The notes beneath the pieces are model-generated. The model was not told the DNA's origin and ran no database searches. It saw only the letters and a list, made by a program, of their open reading frames with translations. Below are positions 23,983 to 35,592 of a stretch of 64,000 nucleotides of DNA, in pieces (position 1 is the first letter of the stretch; every line of letters begins with the position of its first letter). The DNA comes from Gnetum montanum (lineage: Eukaryota > Streptophyta > Gnetopsida > Gnetales > Gnetaceae), in the NCBI GenBank assembly GCA_015680685.1, contig MNCI01004082.1, positions 236,112 to 300,111 on the forward strand. Direction: 5' to 3'. The position numbers and the translations under genes were made by a program.

Positions 23983-26900
23983 CTACACATCCCCTTCGTC
24001 ACCACCTCCATTTGCTTCATCCAACTCCCCATCTGCCTCATGAGGATCTTTCTTATGAGGATCTTCTTTGGGCAGATTCTCTTCATGGGGGTGATCCTCT
24101 CTATGAAGCTCCTCCTCATAGGGATTCTCTTCGTGCTGATCCTACAGTTTGACATGAAACAAACATTAGCATCTCAATAAGAATTACGCATAAGAAAATG
24201 GAATAGTTGCACTGCTTACCTGTGATGGTCCTCTGTCGGTCGCGAAAGGAATTTGTTCCAAGTTGATCGACAGACATCGCATTATTTCATCCTCAGTGAG
24301 CTCTGCTCAAACAGCATCTCCTAGATTAGTTCTACCCTTGACCTTCCCCTTTTCCACAGGGGTCCACCAAGGCGGTTCAGGGAAAAAGGAAGGGATAGTG
24401 GTCTCCTTGCTAGGGAGGGCCATCTCTCTCTCAGGGGAGGCACTCACTATCACTTGCTCCTGGAACTTTTCATATGCGCCAGAAGCACCGATGACATCGA
24501 GGAACAGTTGGAGGGACTATGCTTCAACTACGGAATCTCTGTAATGCTGAAGGTAGGCAACACATTCCTATTTATACATGTGCTTATGATTTTTCTATGC
24601 CTGCCTCCATTCCTGGACCTTCATGCTGTAGTCCTTCCAGTCTTGGTTCTTCTGCGCTAGGAGATCCATTTGCATTCGTTGCTCAATGAGCTCATGACTA
24701 GCTTGGACATTGTTCCAGACGATCGTTCAATAGCAGGCGTAGTCAATCACAGTCGTACGCTAATTCTCGTCATTGGTAGCCTAAGCTTGCAGAAATTCAT
24801 TTGTGGACTCAAGGTCCTCCACCCTGGTAGCTAGGGAAATTTTCTTTTCTTCTACTTTCTGCAATCTCTTCCAAAGGTCTTCGTTGACGTTTTGACTCTC
24901 CCATAAAGAACGGGCCAAATGCAACGCACATTTACGCATCTCATCATAAACGTGGTGTGGCACTTCGGTCACCTTTGGTGAGGGTTCGGGGGCAGCGTCT
25001 ACATCAACAAGCTCTTTGGGATCCCACTTGAGGCGAGATGCTGTAACATGAAGATGATAATTAGCCATGATAGGATGAAATAATGTAACGGTTTCAACAA
25101 TTCGTACATAACAACAGTGACTTACCAATCTCAGGATCGATTCATTCCAAGTGATCGATCATGTCATTAACAATTCCCTCCATGAAAGCAAATTTGTTAG
25201 GGGCCTCAGCCCAGCGTTGAGTAGGGGTTATTGATGAAGGTACACCACTGTTATCAGAAATTCCTACTACACAAATAAAACAAGTTAAACATAACATAGT
25301 AGACAAAGGCAAAATTTGAGATGCTACGATAATGCAAGGCTTCTATCCAGCAAACCCTCAGGGGTAATAGCGGGAGAATTGCCCATCAAGGAAAGGTCAA
25401 GCAAGTAGTCAAACTCACCAACGACGAACCGCTCCTCCCTTTTCAGCCCATCTAAAAGAGCCATGGCATCTTCTACGCTCATTTTTCCTTCAGGCATAGG
25501 AGCCTGCATGCTGCCTACGTTGTTAATAGGGGCATCCTTTTCCAAAACTGGGGCCCCCTCTCCACACTGCAAGACTATGGCCCCTGTTTCAGGGGTTAGT
25601 CCCTCTACATCTTTCCCTTTTCCTATAGAACACATTACGGTTAACAAAACTTTACTCATCTTTCATGAGCGCTACGCTACGCAACAACGTCTATACGTAG
25701 CGTAATGTACATCAACTAATCACACATTCCTCTACCTACCAGCCGAGGGATGGCTCCTATGAAACTTAATGCGCAGTTTCCTCCCCTCTTCACCAGTCGG
25801 GCTGAGAGACTCCACGGTCGAACGACACTTTTTCTGCTGAATCGATGAAGCTACTATTTCTATTGCCAGGTGCTTCCCCCTCGATGCACTGTCGATGTAA
25901 GAAGGGGATGCCCCACCCACGCTGTCTTGGCCCCATACTAGAGGCACCACCTGATCCTTAGTCGTCATGGAAAACAACTCCCTGATACCTTTAGAAGGAT
26001 CTTGGGATCGGACAGTGCGAAAAACCTGAGAAATCCATAGCTTGGAGATCTGGTTGCAATCCTGTTGAACCCAGACCCCATCCTTGTGAACCATCAAGAA
26101 TTCAACAAAATTCCTTAAACAAGTTATGAAGAAGGCAAAATGCACGTTGAAACGAGACTTAAGCTTCTTGCAAAGCTTGATCATTTTAGCCTACAGACCC
26201 TCAACAAGGTGTTTGGCCCAGTTATATCTGTCCCCTCTTCCATAACCTCTCGCATGACCCAAGCTTGCTCTATTCTAAGGATTTTTCCTTGGGAGAGTAG
26301 CTTGGGGAAAGCCCAAGCATGAAAGAGGGGATATATGATGCCAGCCACCTCTAGCTTGATCTTCTCAGCGTAGATGCCTTTCGACTCTTTTTTTGTCCCT
26401 AGCCACTCCTCTATGTCCTTTTGATGTTTAGAACTCTTCTTGGACTTCTCTCCCACCAGGAGGCCATAAGAGGAAATGCCAAAAAAGTTAACGAATAGTT
26501 GAGCATTAATATCAAAACTCATGCTCACGTTATGCACACGCATGTGAAAATGCTCAGCTTGTTCGCTGAAGGAGTCAACTAGGGCCAACATTTCAGCCAT
26601 CAGAACATTGGGGGTTATAGCTAGAAATAGCTCCATTATTCCGACTTCCTGGAGGTTATTGGTTATGGTAGCTGGGGCTGCTCTGTGACAAAGCCAGTGT
26701 TGAGCCTCATTTATATCACCATAGTGGAAGAAGATGGTGGTTGTGTCACACCTAGAGGCGGTCACTGTGACCTCCTGCAATTCTTTAACTATAAAAATAA
26801 AATACAAAAAAAAATAGGTTAGACAAAATGAAAAAACAATAAAATCCCAAACACTGTTTTCACACCGTAGGGTCACATAGTTGATCAACGTAGTGTAACT

Positions 26901-28388
26901 TACCGCATCCAAAGGGCAAAGGAAATGGTGGGAGTTTCTCTTGTACGTCGTCAACCGTGATAGGACATTCTAAAGTCCACTCCCTATCCAGCCATCCAGA
27001 GTCTTTACATTTGACAAAGAATTTGACGTACTGGACAAGGTAGTGTTGGATTTCAAATCCTAGTTATCCCAGGACACCAGCATGTATGTTGTTGATGAAA
27101 GTGAATTCCTTTATGGCTGTTTCAGCCATAGATAACATGCCTGTATCACCCTGGAGACCATCCGCATCGATAAAGAACCTATGCCACAGAATACAGAAAA
27201 CTGTTTACATTTAATATAAAATCAGATCGCAATTGACAAATCACAGCACCTTGACAATACTTACCTGCCAGCATAATACACGGTGCCAGGTTGGTTCTGA
27301 AAATAGGTGGTGAGATGACGAGCTACGAACAGCATGTTGTAGGCATGATAATAATTAAACCTGGGCATCTCCCAGATCTAGGATAAGCACCTCAAACCCT
27401 TGATGTGCTTTTCACGATCCCTCCCACCTACGGCTTCGATTGATTCATCCATTAGAAATGTTAAAATACTCTGTGTTGACCCAACCAGTAGGGTTTCCAG
27501 AATGGCAGTAGCCATCTCAGCTGATAAATGTGACCAAAAAATTATGCTAAAGTTATGCAACAAAAATTGCAGAAATTCCCATGCACCTGTTCGGAACCAA
27601 ACCGCCTCTTCCCCTACACGAGCATGGGGAGGAGGAACGTTGGCCATGGGGACATGTAGACAACATAAAATGTCCACAATGTCCAAAATGATCAGGATGG
27701 GCTTTAGCATAACCCTTTACAATGGAACACATGACCATTAGAAAACATTTTAGGCACCCTAACAAAGTCAAAACAAATTGAAAAAGCTCACAAGAACCCA
27801 TCATGCAACATTGAGGTTTTCACTGCTTTGACTCCCAAAAAATTGCATGTTACGCTAGAGATGCATTATCCAAAATTGCCAAAACCCTTGCGATGGTGCA
27901 AGGTCTGTCCATGACAACGGCGATAAAGGTAATATGGCATATTTCTCTAGCGTAACACGCGACCATTACGGGCAAGACAACGGAACTCCGCTTGCACTGC
28001 GCAAGGGTACAACACCTAGACTCCTCACTAGTTAAGTGGTGTGTTTGTACAATATTACCCACGATCACCCAAACCCTTGCGACGGTGCAAGGTTTGTCTT
28101 TGACAATGGCGATAAGGGTAATATTACAAACTCTCGTAGCGTAACTAGCACAGGTAGGTATCGACACTTAGTGCGGTGCACATTTGCAAAACAAATACAA
28201 ATTACAGTACAATGACAGCGAAAATGACCTAATGCATATATCACACAAGGAAGGTGTAGAACAACTTACTGGGCAAATGGAGTAATCTCCCGAGTTTTGA
28301 CTCGCGCCTTTGAAATTCGTCCTAGACTTTCTTGTACTTCATCGATCCTAGCCAACTTGGCTTGTTTGCGTTCAATCTTTGGTGCCAT
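23983..28388 (-). pseudogene. A antisense spacer gene: multi-exon, unknown function, between protease and RT
   Basis: Reading the minus strand, ATG at 28388 opens MAPKIERKQAKLARIDEVQ. Exons inferred from splice sites: 28270-28388, about 27720-27265 (start unresolved), 27178-26904, 26788-25740, 25622-25347, 25266-25126, 25040-24220 and 24141-23983. Donors are GTAAG-type except GTAGGT at 25739 and a decayed AT at 25346. Introns are 78-117 bases from the third exon on. Reading phases agree at every junction from 27265 on, with one base lost in a G run (plus strand 26232-26235). The 25040-24220 exon begins with a coiled-coil-like heptad region. The last exon is open for 52 codons and very acidic (EENPYEEELHRED). 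About eleven hundred codons in total, with roughly ten stops of CAG/CAA/TGG decay type. I do not recognise the family. Additional antisense ORFs are known in some Tat-lineage elements, but as I recall they lie elsewhere. TATA box upstream at 28497. Confidence 0.7.
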
Positions 28389-28496
28389 GGTTATGCCTGA
28401 ATCACCTTTATGAAATCATTAACTTACACTTTCCTTCTACTTTAGCTTAACTCAACTTTGCTATGCTTGCAGTTCACCCCGAAGACAAGCCATCTA

Positions 28497-28504
28497 CTTA
28501 TAAA
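28497..28504 (-). promoter_or_regulatory. TATA box of A antisense gene
   Basis: TTTATAAG on the minus strand, 109 bases upstream of the antisense ATG at 28388, a normal plant core-promoter distance. Inferred only from sequence. Confidence 0.45.
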
Positions 28505-28599
28505 CCTGATGATGAAAACTTGCTATTTTCATGCTGGTCAGTGCAGAACCTTCCCAAAGTGTAGTAATGTCAGTTTGACATGAAGTATAAAGATAGCCC

Positions 28600-28880
28600 C
28601 ATTAATCTCACGGATATCGCATTGATTACGGTCCGAAAAGACCCTAAACTAATGCATAGCTTATCATCTCGTAATCCGGTTGCATTAACTATGGTCTGCA
28701 AAAAATTCTAAATTAGCTATTTTGCCACATTAGACACACCACGTTATACTTTTAGCTATAGTCTGCGAGAGCTTTAAGCCAGCACCTAGGAAACCTTGCT
28801 TATTATTTTCTTACAAATTCTATATATTGTAACGGTTCACTAAGACCTTAAACTGGTAGCCTTTTAGACACGTACCTCTA
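28600..28880 (+). repeat. A pre-pol repeats of the TTAAACTGG family
   Basis: Four or five degenerate copies of GGTCTGC.A.GACCTTAAACTGG lie between the antisense promoter and the pol splice acceptor, the last at about 28840-28860. B has two to three copies at 38095-38185. Confidence 0.55.
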
Positions 28881-28947
28881 AAGCCTTGTATCATTTCACC
28901 ATGTCGACAAAAAATAATATGACTACTTTTTTTCTTGGCGATTTTGC

Positions 28948-28949
28948 AG
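28948..28949 (+). promoter_or_regulatory. Splice acceptor before A pol
   Basis: A pyrimidine-rich tract and GATTTTGCAG precede the cut; the pol ATG is at 28962-28964. B has the same GTTATTTTGCAG at 38310-38319 with an ATG at 38323. Conservation of the site and its closeness to pol suggest the spacer is removed as an intron. Confidence 0.55.
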
Positions 28950-28961
28950 GCCAGTTTACAA

Positions 28962-31900
28962 ATGGATGAAGCTTTGCTTGCACCCCTAGCCCTAACAGGC
29001 CCATACAGGGAAACTATTACACAGCCTAATTTGATAATGATAGGAACCGACACCTTCTCCTGTAACATAATCATAGCAGCCTCGGAAATATCCTCAGACT
29101 AGCTAGAACATTTGGCCTGAACCCTAGACTTGGAGGCTGGTGATGTGATCAAGGATTCCCTCATTGAGGTCTCTGTGGTTACACACAAAGGAGAAAAAAA
29201 AACCTTGAAGGTTAGTTCTCTCTGTGACCAACAAACGCAAAGAGACATATCTGGAGTTCTCTAAGATAACGTTGCGGTGTTCGCATGGTCGTACGAATAC
29301 ATGTTGGGTTTAGACCTGTGACTGATACAGCACAACATCGTGTTAGACCTACGCATCAAAGCGGTTAGACAGAAAGCATGGAAGATTTAGCCTAGAATTG
29401 CATTGGCAGTGCGTAGTGAAATCACTAAGCTATATCAAGCTGGTTTCATCCGTGCGGTTGATTACTCAGATTGGATGTCAAACATCGTCATCGTCTCTAA
29501 GAAAACAAAAGGAATACACATCTGTATAGACTTCTGCGATTTGAACAAGGCGACGGTTAAAGACAATTTTCCATTACCGAGTATTAACCAACTTATCTAC
29601 ACAACAATTGGACATGCTTTACTATCCTTCATGGATGGGTTTTCAGGATACAATCAAATTTGTATCAACCCTAAACATCAATTGACCACAACTTTCATGA
29701 CCCCCTGGGGAACTTTCTGTTATATCATGATGTCTTTTGGACTAAAAAATACTAGAGCAACTTATCAACGTGCCATGACATATATCTTTAATGATTATCT
29801 CTTAGAGAAATTAAACGACCACGTAGACGACATAGTTGTTAAATTTTAAAAGTCGGTAGATCACTCAGAGGATTTAGAGTTAATTCTTAAACGATGTCTC
29901 AGGCACGACCTACNTTGTATCAACCCTAAACATTAATTGACCACAACTTTCATGACCCCCTGGGGAACTTTCTGTTATACCATGATGTCTTTTGGACTAA
30001 AAAACACTAGAGCAACTTATCAACGTGCCATGACATATATCTTTAACGATTATCTCTTAGAGAAATTAAACGACTACATAGACGACATAGTTGTTAAATT
30101 TAAAAAGTTGGTAGATTACTCAGAGGATTTAGAGTTAATTCTTAAACGATGTCTTAGGCACGACCTACAACTCAACCCAAGAAAATGTGTATTCGGAGTC
30201 AAGATTAGACACATGTTGGGGTTTGTGGTGTCGGAGGCTAGCATACAAGTTGACCCTGACAAGGTTAAGGCCATCGTTAACCTAGCACTGCATACAAACA
30301 TCAAAGAATTACGTGGGTTGCAAGGTAAGTTACAGTTTATCAGGAGGTTCATCTCGAAGTTGACAAATAAGTTACATCCTATGCAACATCTGCTCAAGAA
30401 GGGGATTAACTTCGAGTGGACCGAGAACTACTAGCATGCTTTTGATGACCTAAAGGAACAGCTATTACATTTGCCAATGGTCTTCCTGGCACAAAAGGAT
30501 CAACCCTTTTACATCTACCTGGCAAGTTCAGATGTGTCCATATCTATGTTGTTGTGTCAAAAGAGGGACGATGGGTCAGAAATCCCTATATACTATCTAA
30601 GTCATGCTCTATTTACATATGAAACGAGGTACAATGAAGTAGAGTGTAACTGCTTGGCGTTGGTTTTTGTGCTCTAAAAATGTACATAGTATCTTTTTCG
30701 CAGCCAGGTTAACATAATTTGCAAGAACAACATTCTACGGGCCATCACGAACAATTTATACGAGAGTAGTAGGATAGCCCGATGGAAAGCCATCACAGCA
30801 AAATTTGACTTGCACTACGTTGGCCAATCTTCCACAAAAGGCCAAGTAATAGTTAACCAACTTGTAGCATCACCTATTAACGATTAGGTGACGATAGAGC
30901 CTGAATTTCCAGATGAACATGTACATAGCTTAAGCCCTTTATTAACAGGCCTCGAAGCGACATTACACTTTGATGGAGCTTCAACTACCAGAGGTGCCAG
31001 TGCTGCCATCGTCATCACACTCTCCCTTGAGGATGTTCGTCCATTGGCTTACCACCTGACGTTTCCCTGTATGAACAGTGTGGCAGAATACGAGGGGCTC
31101 CTCAGGGGACTATTGGCAGCCAGAGAATTGAACGTTTAACACCTAGCGATCCGAGGTAATTCAATGCTCATTGTCAATTAGATCATAGAAGTCTATGCCT
31201 GCAAAGTAGTGCATCTGCAACCTATTGTGATATGGCTAAAGATCTTTTGAAACAATTTACTACGATTGACGGCTAACACGTGCTGTGTAGTGAGACACTG
31301 TAGCTGATGCACTAGCTACGCTAACTTTAAACGTGCCACCACATTTGTTTGCCACTTGGCCTGCTTTAATGATGGAATGTACAGATCCTGTCATCCAAGT
31401 GGTGCAAATCTCTTCTTTAAGTGTGGAAGGAAAGCCAGAATAGTACGACAACATTAAAGCCTACCTTCTACATGGTGAACCACCGCACGAGTTAACATCT
31501 GCACAAAAGGACACAATTTGCAAGCGTGCTAGGCAATATGTCATCATCGGAGACAATACTCTATGTAGGCACTCTTTTGATGGGGTATTATTAACCTGCG
31601 TAAATAACAACCAAGTGCAAAGGATAGTTAGTGAAGTCCATGAGGGACTATGTAGAGGACACATAGCTCTGCGAGCCATGGCCGCTAAAATCAGATGCTT
31701 AGGGTATTATTGGCCGTACATAGAACGAGACTACTTTACCAAATTTAAGACATGTGACACATGCCAACGTTATGCAAATATAATACACGTGTCACCAACT
31801 GAGTTGCATACGACACAGATCACTTGGCCATTCCAACGATGGGGGCTAGATATCATAGGTCCCATCACACCTAAGTCTTCCGCAGGACATAGCTTCATTA

Positions 31901-32682
31901 TTACCACCACTAAGTACTTCACAAAGTGGGTTGAGGCTATTCCCCTATGAAAGACTACATCTTAACAGGTTTGCCATTTTATCTTGGATAACATAGTAAC
32001 AAGGTTTGGGCTTTCCATGACTATTGTGACCGATAATGGGCCACAATTTAGTAGTACCAAAACCAAATCTTTCTGCAATAACCTTGGTATTAAGCGATCT
32101 TTTTCCTCACCATATTACCTGCAAGAAAATGGTCAAGCAGAAGCAACAAACAAGGTGGTTATCAATTTACTGAAGAAGATGCTCAGTAGCAACAAGAAAT
32201 GATGGCATGAGCAAATCCTCTATGTGCTATGGGCCTACCGTACGACATGAAGAATAGCTATGGGTAGGATGCCCTACAGCCTAGTCTACAGATCTGAAGC
32301 AGTGTTGGCCCTTGAACTACAAGTTCCATCACTATGGATGGTCCTCTCCATGGTTATAAATGAGACTCAACACAATGATTCCAGAATCGTGGATTTAGAA
32401 TCAATGGAGGAGAAGCGCATCTAGACACTCGACAGCATCAAAAAATATCAGGACAGGGAAAGGCAGAAGCATTGTCGCAACCTGCATCAGTGACCAATTA
32501 AGAAAGGAGACTTGGTCCTCAAAGCCATTCGTGAGCTAGTGAGAAAATTCTCTGCAAGCTGGGAAGCCACTTTCCTGGTCGCCAAAGCATATGACATTGG
32601 AGCATTCAGGCTAGCGGACATCAACGACAACGAACTTCCAAATTCGGTGAACCATATGTACCTGAAGCAGAACCACATTTAG
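28962..32682 (+). pseudogene. A pol pseudogene: RT - RNase H - archaeal-type RNase H - integrase
   Basis: ATG at 28962 opens MDEALLAPLALTGPYRE, in frame with RT. RT spans about 29400-30430 and includes GIHICIDFCDLNKATVKDNF and the catalytic YIDDIVVKF (HVDDIVVKF in a duplicated block). A first RNase H lies at 30470-30700 (PFYIYLASSDVSISMLLCQK). A second, archaeal-type RNase H at about 30955-31200 has LHFDGASTTRG and AEYEGLL; two RNase H domains mark the Tat lineage. After a frameshift near 31270, integrase shows the HHCC finger (31640-31780), GLDIIGP, VTDNGPQF and the NGQAEATNK glutamate. The end is TAG at 32680. At least eight stops; inactive. Confidence 0.85.
29660..30169 (+). repeat. 255-bp tandem duplication of the RT catalytic block, with an N at the junction
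   Basis: 29660-29914 and 29915-30169 are two copies of the same RT segment, differing at about ten positions, mostly C/T. The period is 85 codons, so the frame is kept. Base 29914 is the only N in the window and sits at the joint. Confidence 0.9.
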
Positions 32683-32699
32683 ATGTCAGCTCAGCTCAA

Positions 32700-34311
32700 A
32701 CGCAAGGTAACAATCATCCGCTATGATGTAAAACTGGTGCTACAACAAATGTCTGCTATGACGTAAAATTAGTAGTGTTGTACACGTCCGCTACGATGTA
32801 TAATTGGCACCCTTTTGAACACGTCCGCCATGACGCTAAACTGGTAAAGCTTTTGACCATCTACCATGACACAAAACTGGCAAGGTAAGCATACGTCTAC
32901 TAAGACATTAAATTAGCATAGATTCATCCCTGGGTCACAACACAAAACTGACACTCACAACACAGTCTGCTGGGACCATAAAGTTGCTCTTTCACCATCC
33001 GCTACGACGTAAAACTAGTACACTTCAGTCTGCCCAGACTTTAAATCGGGACCATGGTCCACTGGGGCTTAAAACCAGCAATGACAGTTTACTAGGACCT
33101 ATAACTGGGATCTACCAACAAACCATCCATGAAACAAGTGGACTTGATCATTCTTGCATGACATCCCCATCAGACAGAACGGGTAGGACGTTGGAACAGA
33201 AGCAACACCACTACCCCTCAGCGTTCTACTGATTCCTCGAATATGCCAAAAGGCATACTACTAACCCCTTGGAGATGCTGCTACAATGGTTGCTCAGTAA
33301 TTGTAGCTCCCGAGGTCAGCATTGCCAATTAGAACCCCAAGGAAACTATGGTCACTCGTAGCCTTGGTTGCCTCCAGCCACCACTGCCACCAGGGTCTAG
33401 CTTCGCAGATTCATCTGACTGGCTCCTTGCCTAGTCAGATTGATAAGATGAATCTGGCTGTCAATGGCAAATTCTTGAGTTGCGGTGTCAACAAAGGAAC
33501 CCTTGCCTTTTTGCTATGATCCCTTCTCCATGGCCTGTGCTCCCCTTTCCGCTTCAGATGGCACTTGTTTCAATAGCCTCCCCAGCGGTTAGGATAGTTA
33601 CTTTTGTTCTTTGTTTTTTGTTACGCTTTGCAGGTTACTTGCTACAACGGCGTTGTTCGAAGATGCATTCACTAGGAGGGCAAGGAATCATAGCATTCCG
33701 AGGTGGTTACTTAGACTAGCCTGACTACTTGGGAGTGTAGACCTTGCCTTTCCCCTCCAGACACCTTACCTTACTTTTCCGTCTCCTATCCTTGCAACTA
33801 CCCTTACTTGCTCCTCTTGTTTATACAAAAGACGTAAACATGCAAGGAGCCTTTTGCACATGATAACTATCACGTCCATGAACTGGCATAACGCAACTCG
33901 CCTCATGGACTACATCTGTAGGTTAAAAAAAAAGAAGCGGGAAAGCTAGGCAAAATGGATGAAACACAACTCGTCCAGGCCATACGGCTGTAACACAACT
34001 TGCCCAAGCAAGTCCCACATACACAATGCAATGGTGTAACCTCTCGTGAAAACACCAGCAAGGAGTTCTCTAATAGCATGTTTGCGAGGCATCCTGCTCA
34101 CATTTGAGGCTTCCCCGAACCTCCCTCCTTCACACTTGTGAAGCCACTCTTCTATTCCTTATGTCCCCAACCTTCGCACTTCTAGGTTTGACAGTGTAAT
34201 ATTCGAGCAGCAGCCAACAAACGGTGTTGATGTCTTTACCTTTGCGATGTTTCACATTCTTTGTTGATGTCTCTTGGGCAAGCTCTCCAAATGTCAACAA
34301 AGAGGGGCCAT
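32700..34311 (+). other. A 3' untranslated region with repeats and polypurine tract
   Basis: Units of the form GTCCGCTACGACGTTAAACTGGCA, about ten copies, lie at 32710-33110. An acceptor-like CGCTTTGCAG is at 33624-33633. The purine stretch AACAAAGAGGGG lies just before the 3' LTR. Short ORFs in between have no family resemblance. Confidence 0.6.
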
Positions 34312-35587
34312 TGAAACACCGTGAAATTTCAGGGCCTTGATAATTCAGCGAATTCTCGAAGCTTAGGGAAAGATTTCACAGGTGCAGTGTCAAGACATCC
34401 GAATGGTGAAAGCACCAAAAACAGTTGGACATCTCAGCGAGTTGATTTTTTGGCTGAGGGCCTGCTACGCTATGCTACATAGCTCAACGTAGCAGAATTT
34501 AGGAGGACATAGCAAAATAAGGGATGCATAGTGACAACACTTCAACTTCATAGGTTAGCCATGTTCAAAACTTTAACTTTTTGCACGCTACACCACATTA
34601 CGCTATGCAGCGTAACGTAGAGTAACGTAAGCAGCACAGTTAATTTAGCTGCAACAACAAGGATAACAAAATTCAAGTAGTAGCGGTAATTATGCTACGA
34701 TACGCTTTCCAGTGTATCACGACATAGTTGCAGGATAGTTTATTACTGAAGATTTGGAAATCCTTCAACGCTAAAGATAGGGGTGGTTAAGCTATACTAT
34801 GCTTCAGAGCGTAGCACAGTGTAGCGTCACAAGCTTCAGCTATAGCACATTAGGTCAATGGCATTTTGCAGGCCCAGGACGCGCATCATCTAAACTGTGT
34901 TTTTCTCCTAACCCTAATCTTATAAATACCCCAGTGGACAATGCTTGAAGGGTTGATAGTTTTGACAAAAAGTTGGCAAGAAGACAAGAAAGAGCTGGCA
35001 ATAAAAGAGCATCGACGATGATACAGAGAAGCTTTTGGTCATAGGTTTTAAGTTAGCAAACATTCTGCTTCGAGCCTGACTCCCTTGTGCTCGGATTGGC
35101 TAGTGAACAAGGTAGATTGGCCTTTGCTTGTTTAATCTCTAGATAGCTTCTTGTTGGTGGCAGATACTTCGTCGAAACCGGAGTCCTCTTATAAATCCCA
35201 TTGTATACATCATATTGGCTTACAAGATAAATCCCAGACCTCGGGATCGTGTATTTTTTAAATCTCAATCCATTGCATCTTGTTTATATTGATTTTTACA
35301 GTAGTTTTGAATAGCTTACATCATTTTCATCACCTTCAAGATCCAATCTTGGAGTTGGTTTTGTTTTCTCGTCATTCGCTATTACGTCTTCATACCAAAT
35401 CATCATCCCGTTACATGATCATTAACAAAATTTACTGATTAAGTAAGTCCTTGTCTGATCAACAAGACCGTTTAGGGCACCTCAGATTTGTTTTCTCTAG
35501 CATGGCCCTCGCACGGATCCGGGGTTGGAACTGTGTACAGGGAAATCCTCTCGGTGTTTCCAGCAACCGACGTTTTTCGTCGTTACA
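34312..35587 (+). repeat. A: 3' LTR
   Basis: Begins TGAAACACCGTGAAATTTCA and ends GTCGTTACA, followed by target copy CCTGC (35588-35592). TATA box 34921-34928. U5 donor-like GTAAGTCC at 35450-35457. Confidence 0.88.
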
Positions 35588-35592
35588 CCTGC

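Noticed and set aside
26140-27741. Plus-strand ORFs inside the A spacer
   Set aside because: They mirror the exons of the minus-strand gene and show no splice or motif support of their own.
27850-28160. CRISPR-like or satellite array suggested by repeated GGTGCAAGGT words
   Set aside because: Only two copies of one direct repeat are present and this is a plant genome.
18485-35592. Whether A and B are one element with an internal LTR pair
   Set aside because: The five-base target copies and continuation of the B antisense exon on both sides show that A is a separate insertion.
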